A stretch of DNA of 64,000 nucleotides from Cladophialophora immunda (taxonomy: Eukaryota; Ascomycota; Eurotiomycetes; Chaetothyriales; Herpotrichiellaceae), in contig NW_015622541.1 in the NCBI RefSeq assembly GCF_000835495.1, forward strand, positions 6,138,001-6,202,000, given 5' to 3'. Both the position numbers and the translations under genes were made by a program. This document shows positions 40,002 through 50,330 of this stretch, in pieces. Position 1 is the first letter of the stretch. Each line of letters starts with the position of its first letter. Under the pieces are notes generated by a model that was not told the origin of the DNA, searched no databases, and worked only from the letters and a program-made list of their open reading frames with translations.

Positions 40002-40928
40002 AGAGCTGTAATGATCGTCTTGTCACTCCTAAGCTACGGCCTTCGGACCGTGCTCGTGATTCTTCGGGTACATGATTTACCTTGCAGTATGGTACTCGGT
40101 ACCTGTCTCGCTATGTGGGTGTTACCTGTCTGTTGGTTACTCGAGCTTGTCGTTGTATTCTCTCCTCAAATCAATCCCCTTTCATATATTGAAAATATGT
40201 GCTTCTTACCCAAACAGGTCCTAGACAAGCTTCCAAGCTCGTCGTCCTCGTCCACTAAAAGGGTTATTCAACATGCCAGTAAAAGATGCCGCAGTCGCGT
40301 GACTGCCAAATTCGCCTCGTACCGGGCTTCAGGGTCTCAACTTGGTTCCCTTCGGGGCGCGCTAGGAAGCCTAGTGGACCCTATAGGCCTGGGACCTAGA
40401 TACCTAGTAAGGAGCGGGCTTAGTGGCTTTCTGCCCCATGCGGCCTTTTCACCTCAGGGCTCCCCTAACACCCGAGCCTGACCCCGAGCTTACCAGCCTG
40501 ACATGCCTGGGTGCTCCCGGCTCTCCTACCATTCCCAAACACTCCTAATGCCAAACAAGGCGACGCTGCTTAAGCAACCACCAACCACCATGGGCACCCG
40601 GCGTGACCCGAGCAAATCCCCGGGGCAGCTTCCAGTCCTCCGGGCAGGTTTCCTCGTGGTCCAATTGGAACACCGGCATCGCGGCGATTTATTGTGGTGT
40701 CGACACTCATTTCAAAAATTTATTGTCCATCTTCTCCTCAAACTGACCTTCTGCGCCCGTCACAGTTTCTTTGCTGTACATTAATTTTTCACCCTGGCAT
40801 CACCCTTCTTGTAAAATATATTCCTTCGTTCTTTCTTCGTCAGATATCCCCTCTGGCTTTCCGCTCCTTAGCATTGATCTTGACTGTACAGTACCGTGGT
40901 GTTGCATTCGGCCCCAAGGTTATCCCTA
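40002..40928. other. intergenic with relic DNA, promoter of CLU1
   Basis: No gene supported. The part 40320-40500 contains many CCTAG/GAGCC strings similar in style to the 28-33 kb relic region. The part from 40700 on is pyrimidine-rich and likely the CLU1 promoter and leader. Confidence 0.4.
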
Positions 40929-43900
40929 ATGGACAATTCCAATGGTGACGTGAGAACAACACAAGGTATGCTGGAGCTTGTCCATCATCAAGACTTGGTC
41001 CGCTAACCCTCCAACAGATGTAACAGAGGTCCCGACCAAAGCTGAGACAGCTTCCTCCCTCACAAACGGTGTCAACGGTGTCAACGGCGTCAATGGTGAC
41101 TCGCACGATCACATCCACAACCATACCCACCAACACGACCATGACCACGACCACGCTCATCACGATGACGCAAATGCTGGTGCCCTGTTTCAGATCACCG
41201 TCAAGCTGCCGCACAAGCCTTACAAGCAGACGATAACGGTCACGAGTCAAGAGCAGGTGCAGGATGTCCGTCAGTCCATCGTCGAGACCCCCGATACCTT
41301 CCAGTACACCTGTTTCCATCTCGAGCACAATGGGCAGAGGATCAATGATTTTGTCGAGCTGTCGGAGGTCAAAGACCTCAAACCAGACGACGAGATTGTT
41401 CTGGTCGAAGATCCTTATACCGAGAAAGAGGCGAGGTTGCACGTAGTCCGCATCCGGGAGCTCATTGGCGCCACCGGAGACCGATCCGACCAGCTCCATG
41501 GCATCTGCGCCGGTTTGTCCCTGCACGATGACAAGTTTGGCTCGGTCAATGCTCCTCCCCAAAAGACCGAGGACAATCCGTTGGCGGGTTATGAGCTCGA
41601 CGGTCGGGCGACGCTTGATGCGATCTTGCCGTCCCACCAGGACACCTTGCCGAAGACAATCAAGTCGCTCTCAGTCTCACAATGGAACCCTCCACCATAT
41701 CATCTCCGTCAGCGAGGCCACCTGCTCTATCTACAGCTCACCACCAACGAAGGCGAGCAACATCAAATCACTGGCACTGTCTCGGGCTTCTACGTCAACA
41801 AGTCCTCCAGCAACAAATTTGATCCGTTCCCAAGGCCCGCTCCCAAGAACCACAGTTCGCACTCTCTGCTGTCCCTGATATCGGCTCTGTCACCGTCTTT
41901 CAATGAGACTTTCGTCGAGCTCCAGAAGATGAATGGTAGCAAAGACCTTCTCACCACATTCCCCTTCCAGAATGCGATTCCCGCGAACCCTTGGATCGTT
42001 CCGTCTTCCTATGGACAGGGAACCCAACATCAAGCAGATCCCACAAGGTCCCAGGAGGCATACCTAATCGGGGGAGCGGATGGTGCGGAGAATCTTCGGG
42101 ATTGGAATGAAGAGTTTCAGACCACCCGGGAACTACCCAGAGAGACACTGCAAGACCGAGTTTTCCGTGAGCGATTGACCTCCAAACTGTTTGCCGACTA
42201 TAATGATGCTGCAGCAAGAGGCGCCGTGCTCGTTGCCAGGGGAGAGGTTGCACCGCTGAATCCAACTGAGGGCAGAGACGCCCAGATTTTCATCTACAAC
42301 AACATATTCTACTCCTTTGGCGCGGACGGTGTGCAGACATTCGCCAGCGAGGGCGGCGACGAGGCCGCCAGAGTTGCCGTTGGGAAAGATGTTGCCGGAG
42401 TCAAAGCCGTGAATCAGCTGGACATCGACGGCCTATTCACTCCAGGTACTGTCATAGTGGATTATCTTGGCAAGCGTATTGTGGGTCAGAGCATTGTGCC
42501 AGGGATTTTCAAACAACGAGAACCTGGGGAACATCAAATCGACTACGGGGGTGTTGAGGGACGCGACATTGTGACCGAAAATGAGGCCTTTGTTCCTGTC
42601 TTCCAGAAGCTCTCGAAAGCACTACATGTGAAGAAGCATCCTGTCTGGGACAAGGAAGGCAGCCGACACGATCTGGAAGGCAGTGTTGAGACCAAAGGAT
42701 TATTAGGCACGGACGGTCGAAAATATGTGCTTGATCTTTACCGCATCACTCCACTAGATGTGGCTTGGGCGGATGAGGTCGAAGCTGATACAGGAGACGA
42801 AAGGTATCCGCACCGGATGTCTGTCCTGCGACTCGAGCTGGTGGAGACCTACTGGCACATGAAAATGCAGGAGTTTGTGAGGGCCGAAGTTGACAAACGC
42901 CGCTCGAAGCAGAGCAACGGACATTCCGGAGACCTCAAAAATGGTGAAGAGGCGCAAACCGATGACGGCCCCCCTGAAGGGGATAGTAAAGACAACAAGT
43001 CCGGTGAAGCTCAAGACGAATCTGCCAAAGCTGCTCCAGCGCTGGAGCAGGAAAGGGTTGACATTTCGAACTTCACCCTGGCCCTGAATCCTGACGCGTG
43101 CAGTGGCCAGGTGCCTCAGACCGAAGAAGAAAAACAAGAATATGCTGCCGACGAAAAGGAACTTCGTGCGGTCTGCGAGTTTCTGCGGATCAAAATCATT
43201 CCGGATCTCATCAACGAACTTCACGATGGTGACGTTGGCTTCCCGATGGACGGTTATTCCCTGTGTCAGCTTATCCACAAGCGTGGAATCAACATCAGGT
43301 ATTTGGGACGAGTTGCAAAAGCTGCCGAAGAGAAGGGAGAGCGTCTGCAAGCCTTTTCGACGGTCGTTTTACAGGAAATGGTGGCTCGAGCATTCAAGCA
43401 CATTGCCAACCGCTACTTACGCCATCTGCCCGTGATCTTCGCCGGTAGCTGCATCGCGCATTTGTTGAACTGCCTCCTGGGTGTTGATGTCAATTCGAAT
43501 CCGCGTCCCGAAATCGACGAAGACCTGCGAGCTCTGTATCCGGACGGAGACTTTTCCTTTGAGGAGATCAATCCCACGAAGCTAAAGGCGGCCATCGAGA
43601 AACAGGTCCGAATCCGGTATAGGTATGCATTGAAGGAGGATTGGTCGATGTCAATCCGTCCATTACCAATGCTTCGAGAAGTTTCCTTAAGACTTGGTCT
43701 CCAGCTGGTTGCACGGGAATACACATTCAGCAAAGGTGTGCAAATGCTCGTGGACCCATCACCTGCCCGAAGTGGTAGTGACTCGCATTCCAACACTGGT
43801 TCCCAAGCGGACGAGGGAGGCAAGAAGAAGAAAAAGAAGGGTGGCGAGCAAACACAATCGAACGGGGGTGTTGCCAAACCTTCCACAACCTTCACCGCTG

Positions 43901-44934
43901 AAGATGTCCTCAATATTGCCCCCATTGTCAAAGACGCCGCGCCAAGGAGTGCCCTGGCCGAAGAAGCCTTTGAAGCTGGCAAGCTCTCACTGGCACAGGG
44001 TCAAAAGCAACTTGGGCAAGAGCTTGTCCTCGAGTCTCTTTCGCTGCATGAGCAAATTTACGGAATTCTTCATCCCGAGGTGGCCAAGATGTACAATTCC
44101 ATGTCGACAATCTACTATCAGATCGACGAGAAGGACGCAGCTGTGGAGCTCGCGCGCAAAGCCGTAATTGTCACTGAACGAACGTTAGGCGTGGACTCAC
44201 ACGACACGATCCTGGCATATCTCAATCTTTCCCTTTTCGAGCATCACACTGGCAACACGAGGCAGGCATTGAAGTATGTCCGACACGCCTTGGATATTTG
44301 GAGGATCATCTTTGGACCGAATCACCCCGATTCGATAACGACCATGAACAATGCGGCAGTTATGCTCCAGTCTATCAAAGAGTATTCCGAGTCTCGCAAG
44401 TGGTTTGAGGCGTGCTTCACCGTCTGTGAGGGTCTGTTTGGACGTCAGTCCATCAATGCGGCTACCATACTGTTCCAGTTGGCACAAGCCTTGGCTTTGG
44501 ATGGGGACCCGCACGGCGCAGTCAACAAGATGCGAGACGCGTACAGCATCTTCTTGGCCGAACTCGGTGCAAACGACCGCAACACCAAAGAAGCGGAGAG
44601 CTGGCTAGAACAATTGACGCAGAATGCAGTGTCAATTGCCAAGCAGGCCAAATTGCTGCAAAATCGGCGTCTGGCAGGCATTCGACATCTGCCGAGAATG
44701 GGCATGGGCACGAGGCTCCAGCCGCAAAACGCAAGCACGGCGGCGCTGAATGCAAGCTCCAGGGCGAGTACAGCACAGCCAAGTGTACGCACTGGAACAG
44801 GTGATCCTGCTTTTGACACAAGAAGCATTGACGAGCTTCTGAAATATATCGAGGGCGGTGAGGTCAAGCCCAAACAAAAGAAGAAATCCGTCAATCCGAA
44901 GGCACGAGCATCCCGGAAAGCCATCGTGGTCTAG
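40929..44934 (+). CDS. clu1: clustered mitochondria protein Clu1/CluA (CLUH orthologue)
   Basis: Two exons, 40929-40965 and 41018-44934, with a 52-base intron (branch CGCTAAC), 1317 residues. The short exon MDNSNGDVRTTQ joins to DVTEVPTKAE in frame and provides the ATG. A GVNG triple and a His/Asp-rich run (HDHIHNHTHQHDHDHDHAHH) follow. Then come the ubiquitin-like CLU-N domain (about 70-150), the CLU domain (DGVQTFASEGG region), the central eIF3-p135-like domain (MVARAFKHIANRYLRHLPVI, then FAGSCIAHLLNCLLG) and TPR repeats (GKLSLAQGQKQLGQELVLES; HPDSITTMNNAAVMLQS) from about residue 1000. Clu1 binds mRNAs of nuclear-encoded mitochondrial proteins and keeps mitochondria spread in the cell. Length is normal. 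Confidence 0.95.
41065..41098 (+). repeat. in-frame GTCAACGG-type 9-base repeat in clu1
   Basis: Three near-identical nine-base units (GTCAACGGT and variants) encode GVNGVNGVNG near the N-terminus of Clu1. As the unit is three codons, copy-number change would not disrupt the frame. Confidence 0.75.
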
Positions 44935-46047
44935 AGATGGAGTTTCTCCTCCGGATGCTCTGCAGGAATTTTTGGCTGCCGTTTCCCTCTGTTTGGACAT
45001 GAGATGAAGACATATACCTTAACACACAGCATTTTCATATTACCGTTATCTACAACGGCAACTCGCAACCCCTGTACGCAGAGAAGACATCAGAGTTTGA
45101 TCAACAAGCGGCAGTTCTCGTGATACGGCCGGATGTCATTTCCCTGCGACCTATCTGTACAATACGAAGCTACGGGATGTATGGATTTCGTCTCGGGCCC
45201 TGCCAGCCGTGCGGCGGTTGGACCCAAAGAAAAGTTGTTTATGTAGCAGCAGATAGGACCGGGCAAAGCTACCACGGCATGCGGCGTGGCTGGGCTGAGC
45301 AGGTACCTATGATGAACGGAGCATAGAGCAGATGACGGTTCTTGTAGATATCCAATCAAGGTTTCTCAACTCCTCCATCCATCCATCTATCCTTCCATCC
45401 ATCCATCCAGCGAGTTTTGACTGTGGGAGTTTCGTTGATTTGTGATATTTTTCATTCGAGATACTGGCCATGCAGCCTGACGAGTCGGCATGTGACCAGG
45501 ACTCCAGAGTCACCTGCGGGTTTGCCGGATCTGGAAAGGCGCCGTCCGATGCCAAGGCCAAGTGTCGCCGGCTGGGCTGCCAATTCGTCAGCGGCTTCCG
45601 CAACCGTTTGTCAGCAAGGAACCCCGCTCCACCGGCGCCACCCACTCACTGCCACCGAACAAACCCCTCCGCCATGCTGGTTACGCCCAACAAATACGTC
45701 GTCGATATCGCGTATCCCTGGACACATGTTCCTGACACCCATGACTTTGCACCTCGACCTACAAGTCGGATGACATTACTCTGAGACACACAATATCTGT
45801 GACGTCGGAGGCGAAATATACCGTTGACTTCGGCACCCGGCCATTCACATCAGAAACTAATCCTACACCTCGATTAGTGAGCCACAGCACCCTTCGGCTG
45901 AATTGCAAATCCTCTGCGCCAGGCTTCCGCCAGCCTTGGTTGTCACTCGGTCCAGTCACTCATTATCTCTCGGGTAGCAGGACGGTAACCTCTTTGTCCC
46001 TCCAAGAACCCCCAAACTCACCGGGACCTGCTTCGATACCGACGACA
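44935..46047. other. intergenic with TCCA microsatellite
   Basis: About 1.1 kb after CLU1. No gene supported. A (TCCA)-type microsatellite lies at 45374-45409. The right part precedes the HYDCTA-repeat gene and should hold its promoter. Confidence 0.45.
45374..45409. repeat. TCCA-rich microsatellite
   Basis: Imperfect tetranucleotide run of TCCA/TCTA/TCCT units in non-coding DNA. Confidence 0.8.
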
Positions 46048-47025
46048 ATGTCCCCGCGGCAGCTTACCACGACCACCACCTACACCCTTGCCCATACCGC
46101 CCAGTGCAAGTTAAAAATCGCCGCCAATCGTCCTGACCGGAATCTGCGATTTGTTCTTGGCCATGCTTTTACCCTAGATAATCTGATGGTGCGCATCGTC
46201 GAGATCGAGAATCAGAGCGCCAAGTCTATCTTTCAGGAGGGCAAGCCGCCCAGCGACCACGGCCATGAACACTACGACTGCACGGCATCACAGCCGATAG
46301 CTCCAGAGCCGGATCCCCATTACGACTGCACAGCGGCGAAGCCAACAGCGCCAGAGCCCGAAGCGAGGGGTCGCAGAGTCAGTTTCCACGACAACAATGC
46401 CCGGCCATCCAGCACAGCAGGTGTCGCCTCTAACAACCGTGCCCACGGCACTTCTTCGCCGGCGCGCAAGCGATCACCGCCACCCACCTCAGTGCAACAC
46501 AGGTACCTGGACGAAGAGCAGGACGAAGACGACACATCCTCGGACGACTACGACGATCCCAACTCGTACCACTATGACTGCACGGCCGCAGCCCCGGAGC
46601 CGGAAAAGCCAGCGCCGAAACAAAGGCCCGTGCACGACGCATACTCGGACGAAGAGGACGCGGCGCTCGAGCTCGCGGACGACGAACTCGACGACGAAAT
46701 GAACGAGCTGTCTCTCATGCGCTTCGGCTCCGCCGCGGCACAACCGCCTCGCATGGTCCGCTCTGACTCGTCGTCGGACGAGGACGAGGAGGACAAGGCG
46801 CAGCCGGTCACGCCACCTCAGCTGCCCGCCGACGTCGACGTCAGGGAGATCCTCGGCGGCGAGAAGGACAGTGAGCTGACGGATCTGTACGAGAGCGTGA
46901 GGCGGTGTGCCTGTCACGGGAGGAGGGAGGACCCCGAGGTCGGGGGTCCGCCGCAAGGCATCTGGGACGTGCCCCTGGAGAAAACCGGCGGGAAGCACTT
47001 GGCCGTCGTGGCGGTTGCCGCTTGA
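46048..47025 (+). CDS. conserved N-domain protein with three HYDCTA repeats
   Basis: Single exon, 325 residues from the ATG at 46048 (MSPRQLTTTTTY). The N-terminal 65 residues (LAHTAQCKLKIAANRPDRNL, then RFVLGHAFTLDNLMVRIVEI) look like a compact conserved domain found in uncharacterised Pezizomycotina proteins. The rest is low-complexity: EHYDCTASQPIAPEPD, PHYDCTAAKPTAPEPE and YHYDCTAAAPEPEKPA are three copies of one motif; between the second and third lie a basic Ser/Pro stretch and an acidic DEEQDEDDTSSDD run. A second acidic region precedes DVREILGGEKDSELTDLYES. Codon usage in the acidic region is GC-rich. Function unknown; the acidic/Ser runs suggest phosphorylation and a nuclear or cytoplasmic scaffold, which is inference only. 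Confidence 0.82.
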   Translation: MSPRQLTTTTTYTLAHTAQCKLKIAANRPDRNLRFVLGHAFTLDNLMVRIVEIENQSAKSIFQEGKPPSDHGHEHYDCTASQPIAPEPDPHYDCTAAKPTAPEPEARGRRVSFHDNNARPSSTAGVASNNRAHGTSSPARKRSPPPTSVQHRYLDEEQDEDDTSSDDYDDPNSYHYDCTAAAPEPEKPAPKQRPVHDAYSDEEDAALELADDELDDEMNELSLMRFGSAAAQPPRMVRSDSSSDEDEEDKAQPVTPPQLPADVDVREILGGEKDSELTDLYESVRRCACHGRREDPEVGGPPQGIWDVPLEKTGGKHLAVVAVAA

Positions 47026-48547
47026 AAGCCAACCCCCATGTGTGGGTTTTGAAAGGAAGAAATGGTAACGGAGCAGAAGGCTACTTTCAAAGTGGACGAG
47101 GCATTAATGCGGTGGTGCCTGCTGGCGCTGGCACAGAATTCGCACCTCCTGGTTGTGAGTACAGTAAGCCGACGGCGGCGCTGGAAAGGCTATGAATGTG
47201 TTTTATGGAGTATGTATCGGAGCAAGCAAGCAAAGGCCGGAAAGCCAGATCACCCTACAAAGGGTCAGCATGGAGAAATTGGGGGGGGGGGTTTCTTTTG
47301 GCGTTCTTATCTGCCGCCATTTTCTTGCCGGTGTGGAGAGGTCAAGGCGCTTTGGGATCGAGGCAAAGCAAAGTATCTACCCACCTATCTATCTCTCTCT
47401 CCACTATCTACTATCTATCTACTTATGCACCCATCTGTTCAGCAAGCATCCAAGCAGGCAAGCAAGCAAAGGGCCGCTTTTGGGGGGACAGGGGGCTTGC
47501 GCGATATGACTTGTTGCTGTTTACCCTACGATGTCCATGGCTATCTAGTAGGTACGGTACATACGTACACGAAACGTCCACATGTGGCCCTTCCCTGGCT
47601 ATCAAGGTACCTTGCTGGGGTATTGAGGAAACCCGACAAAAAGGTATCGACCTCGGGTTTACCTTTTGTAGGATTGAGTATAGTATAGTATATTATATTA
47701 TATGTACGCCAGCATCTTTGGGAAACCTACAGTACCAGTACCCATGGACCTATTGGTGCGAGGACTCCGCGAATTCGATATCCAGACTGCGAACAACGGT
47801 GCAAAAGTTCCCTTTCCTGCTCGTCTCCCATTTCGAGTTTGAGATTTTCCATGTGGAATTTCATGTTGGGGTTTGCCTCTTTTTTTTTTCTGTTCATGTC
47901 CCCGGTCCGTCGACCTTAAGATTCCCCGATTAACCTCCTGGCTTCGCATTGTCCTATCCCATCACTTTTCGCGAACCTAGAGCGCGTTGTCGCTTCGAGC
48001 CTTCTGGCGCGATGGGGATTGGATTCCAATGGCGTCCGGCTCTTCAACACCGTAGACACACTTACCTTCGCTACCCCTTCCTGAAACTTCGTCCTAGCCC
48101 GCCGTGTTTCTGGTCTCCTTCTGCTCGAATGACTTGGGTATACATTGTCCCGCGCTCGAGTCGGTGGGCGCGATTCGCGCAACAACCCGTCAATTGGCGA
48201 TTTCGACAGGGAATGCTGCAGCCTCTGCCGCGAAGAGCGCGCCGACGACGAGAGGGTTGATGCTGCGTGGTACAGGCTGCTGGGGAGCGCACTGGGAAAT
48301 GCAGCTCCCAAGAAGAGTTCACCCAGCGGCGCGTGAGAAACAGCAGCCCCGTGCACCATTTCTCTAATCGCTGGGTCGCTATCGCATGGCACGCAGGTGC
48401 CTGACAATCGCAAGAAACAAAAAGCTCCGGTAATATCTCGTCGATAGAGACCGATGCGTTCATCATCAGAGTTGACAACGCCAAAATTGTCCGGGTGTGT
48501 TGCTGTGAGAGACGGTCCAGACAAACCGCATTCCACTCGTGTCTAGT
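47026..48547. other. 1.5-kb intergenic with microsatellites
   Basis: No gene supported. It has a G10 run near 47281-47290, a CTAT/CTCT microsatellite at 47374-47423, CAAG-rich units near 47443-47469 and a perfect 12-base palindrome CAAGGTACCTTG at 47603-47614. Open frames at 47916-48536 on both strands are GC-rich shadows without motifs. Confidence 0.45.
47374..47423. repeat. CTAT/CTCT microsatellite
   Basis: Imperfect tetranucleotide and dinucleotide run (CTATCTATCTCTCTCT and CTACTATCTATCTAC) in non-coding DNA. Confidence 0.75.
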
Positions 48548-49114
48548 CTAGCCAGACTTGTTCTTCCTCCTTCTCGTGCTCTGCGCGGGCGTCTTGTTCA
48601 TCTGGGTAGGCGTGACGGGAGGGGCATCTTCGAGAGCCAATCTGACAGACTTCTTGACCTTGCTCTTCGCTCGCTTGGGCCCTCCCATGCCAACACCCAG
48701 GAGAAAGCAAATCCTCGTCGCTGCCCCGCAATAGACAAACAGGTAGTTCCCATAGGCCATGGCATTCCAATTAGCGACGTCGTAGTATGATGTGATCCCA
48801 AGCGGGAAACAGCTGTACAAGTGGCCGAAATCCGCGATAAGAAGGCCCAGCAATAATGCGCGCCAGACTTTCAGGTCGCTTGTTGCGCGTAATACAAGGG
48901 CTTCGTTGATGGCAAATGCGACGTAAAGATTCCCGAGTTGTCGAAGTGCGACATGGGTTGCCGTGGGCAGACCAAGAATCCCAGGCGCGGAGGCGGCGTG
49001 AGTCAGTTCGAGGTAGCTTGCCGGTTGCAGCCAGGCATAGTATGCACCAGCAAGTGTCGCAACGGGTTCGATCCAGAGGAAGAAAATGATGTACGGCAAA
49101 GGGATGGTCGCCAT
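48548..49114 (-). CDS. DUF7704-type integral membrane protein
   Basis: Single exon on the minus strand, 188 residues from the ATG at 49114 (MATIPLPYIIFFLWIEPVAT). Four hydrophobic segments: PYIIFFLWIEPVATLAGAYY, LGNLYVAFAINEALVLRA, WRALLLGLLIADFGHLYSC and YGNYLFVYCGAATRICFLLG. The opening PLPYxIFFLxIEP, the ADFGHLYS helix and the SYYDVANWNAMAYGN loop match a common fungal family of small four-helix membrane proteins labelled DUF7704. The C-terminus is basic and cytosolic (KRAKSKVKKS, STRRRKNKSG). Function unknown in the family. Confidence 0.88.
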   Translation of the reverse strand: MATIPLPYIIFFLWIEPVATLAGAYYAWLQPASYLELTHAASAPGILGLPTATHVALRQLGNLYVAFAINEALVLRATSDLKVWRALLLGLLIADFGHLYSCFPLGITSYYDVANWNAMAYGNYLFVYCGAATRICFLLGVGMGGPKRAKSKVKKSVRLALEDAPPVTPTQMNKTPAQSTRRRKNKSG

Positions 49115-50330
49115 CGTTGCGGTTGCAGGTGTGTCGCGGGTGACGTTTTATCTCGAAGTGACGGCGATAAACGAGCTGCTCTGTTAATGAACAGTAATGT
49201 GCAAATCGACTCGAGGCGGAAGTTTCTCTTCTGTAAGATGGAGATAGCCGGTGATTATCCTTCTCTTCTTTATCTCCCAGCTCGTTCAGAATAGAGATGT
49301 CATCGACGTTCGAAATGCAAGCATGAGGTTGGTCGGCAGGGGACTCTCCACAGATAAAGCTGGATTGCCGACATGCCGCGCAGCAGCATGGCAGTCAGGG
49401 ATGCTGCAGCGGCCTCGGTAGTGGAGTCTTTTGGCGAGACGAACCACGGGGACGAGGAGGAGGGGAGGCGGGTTGGTAAGGGCTGGTAGGATCAAAGGCC
49501 TGAGACCCATGTGTGTGATGGAACTCCAAGAAATCTCGCCAGCTCCAGGGTTGAAACGCCGGTGTGAGATCGGATGTTGCTGGAGTTGGAGGCTGAAGGC
49601 TGGCCTGCACCAGATGCTCTAGGTGGCCAAGGGGCGCTCCAGTTGGGGCCTACTGGAGCCCTCAGGTGCCACTAGCCATGTCTCCGGGGGCAACGAGCCA
49701 GCCCAATGACGGCGGATAGTGCCCTGCATTCAACGGTTCGGCAGGGGTACGGGGCTCACTCTGCCTCGATCCCAGGTTTTCACCGGCCTGTCTGCCATTG
49801 TTGCAGGGGGGGCAGCATCCCAGATTTCCCGCGTCTTTTTATTGATCCAATCCATCACCGGGAGCCACTCCACAGTCCTTGGAACGCCCCCGAGCCATCA
49901 AAATTATCCACCCGTCAAACAAAAACACTGCGAAGCCATCGACCTCCTCCCCCAGACCACTATCGTAAACGGATCAACAAAATTCAAAATCTGTTACCCG
50001 TGCTTTTGTTTTTGGGCTATTCACTCACTCACCATACCCACGTTCTTTCTTCACTGTACTCCATCCTGGCTATTGCTTCTAGTCTCATTCCATATGCCTG
50101 CTTCATGCTTTCTCCGTCAGCATTGAGCATCAACGTCCAGTCTTTTCACGTCCGCTCTTTTCGCCACCGGCCTTGACATCCAAGTATATGAGGTCGCTCG
50201 CTCGCCGACCGAGTTGTAATACTACGAGGAGTTTTTCTTTTAATCTCCGTCAGCATATACAGCAGGTTCGGTTTCTGGCAGGCGCGTCCATCAAGCCTGT
50301 CGCCTACCGTCTTCCAGTCTCACCGCCACT
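49115..50330. promoter_or_regulatory. divergent 1.2-kb region, promoter of F-box/WD40 gene
   Basis: Lies between head-to-head start codons. No gene supported. The right half (about 49850-50330) is pyrimidine-rich with TTTTCACGTCC/CTCTTTTCG strings, like a long fungal 5' leader. Confidence 0.45.

Noticed and set aside
47916..48536. Minus-strand 206-codon open frame
   Set aside because: Arg/Ser-rich shadow-like composition, no recognisable motif, and overlapping frames of similar length on the other strand.
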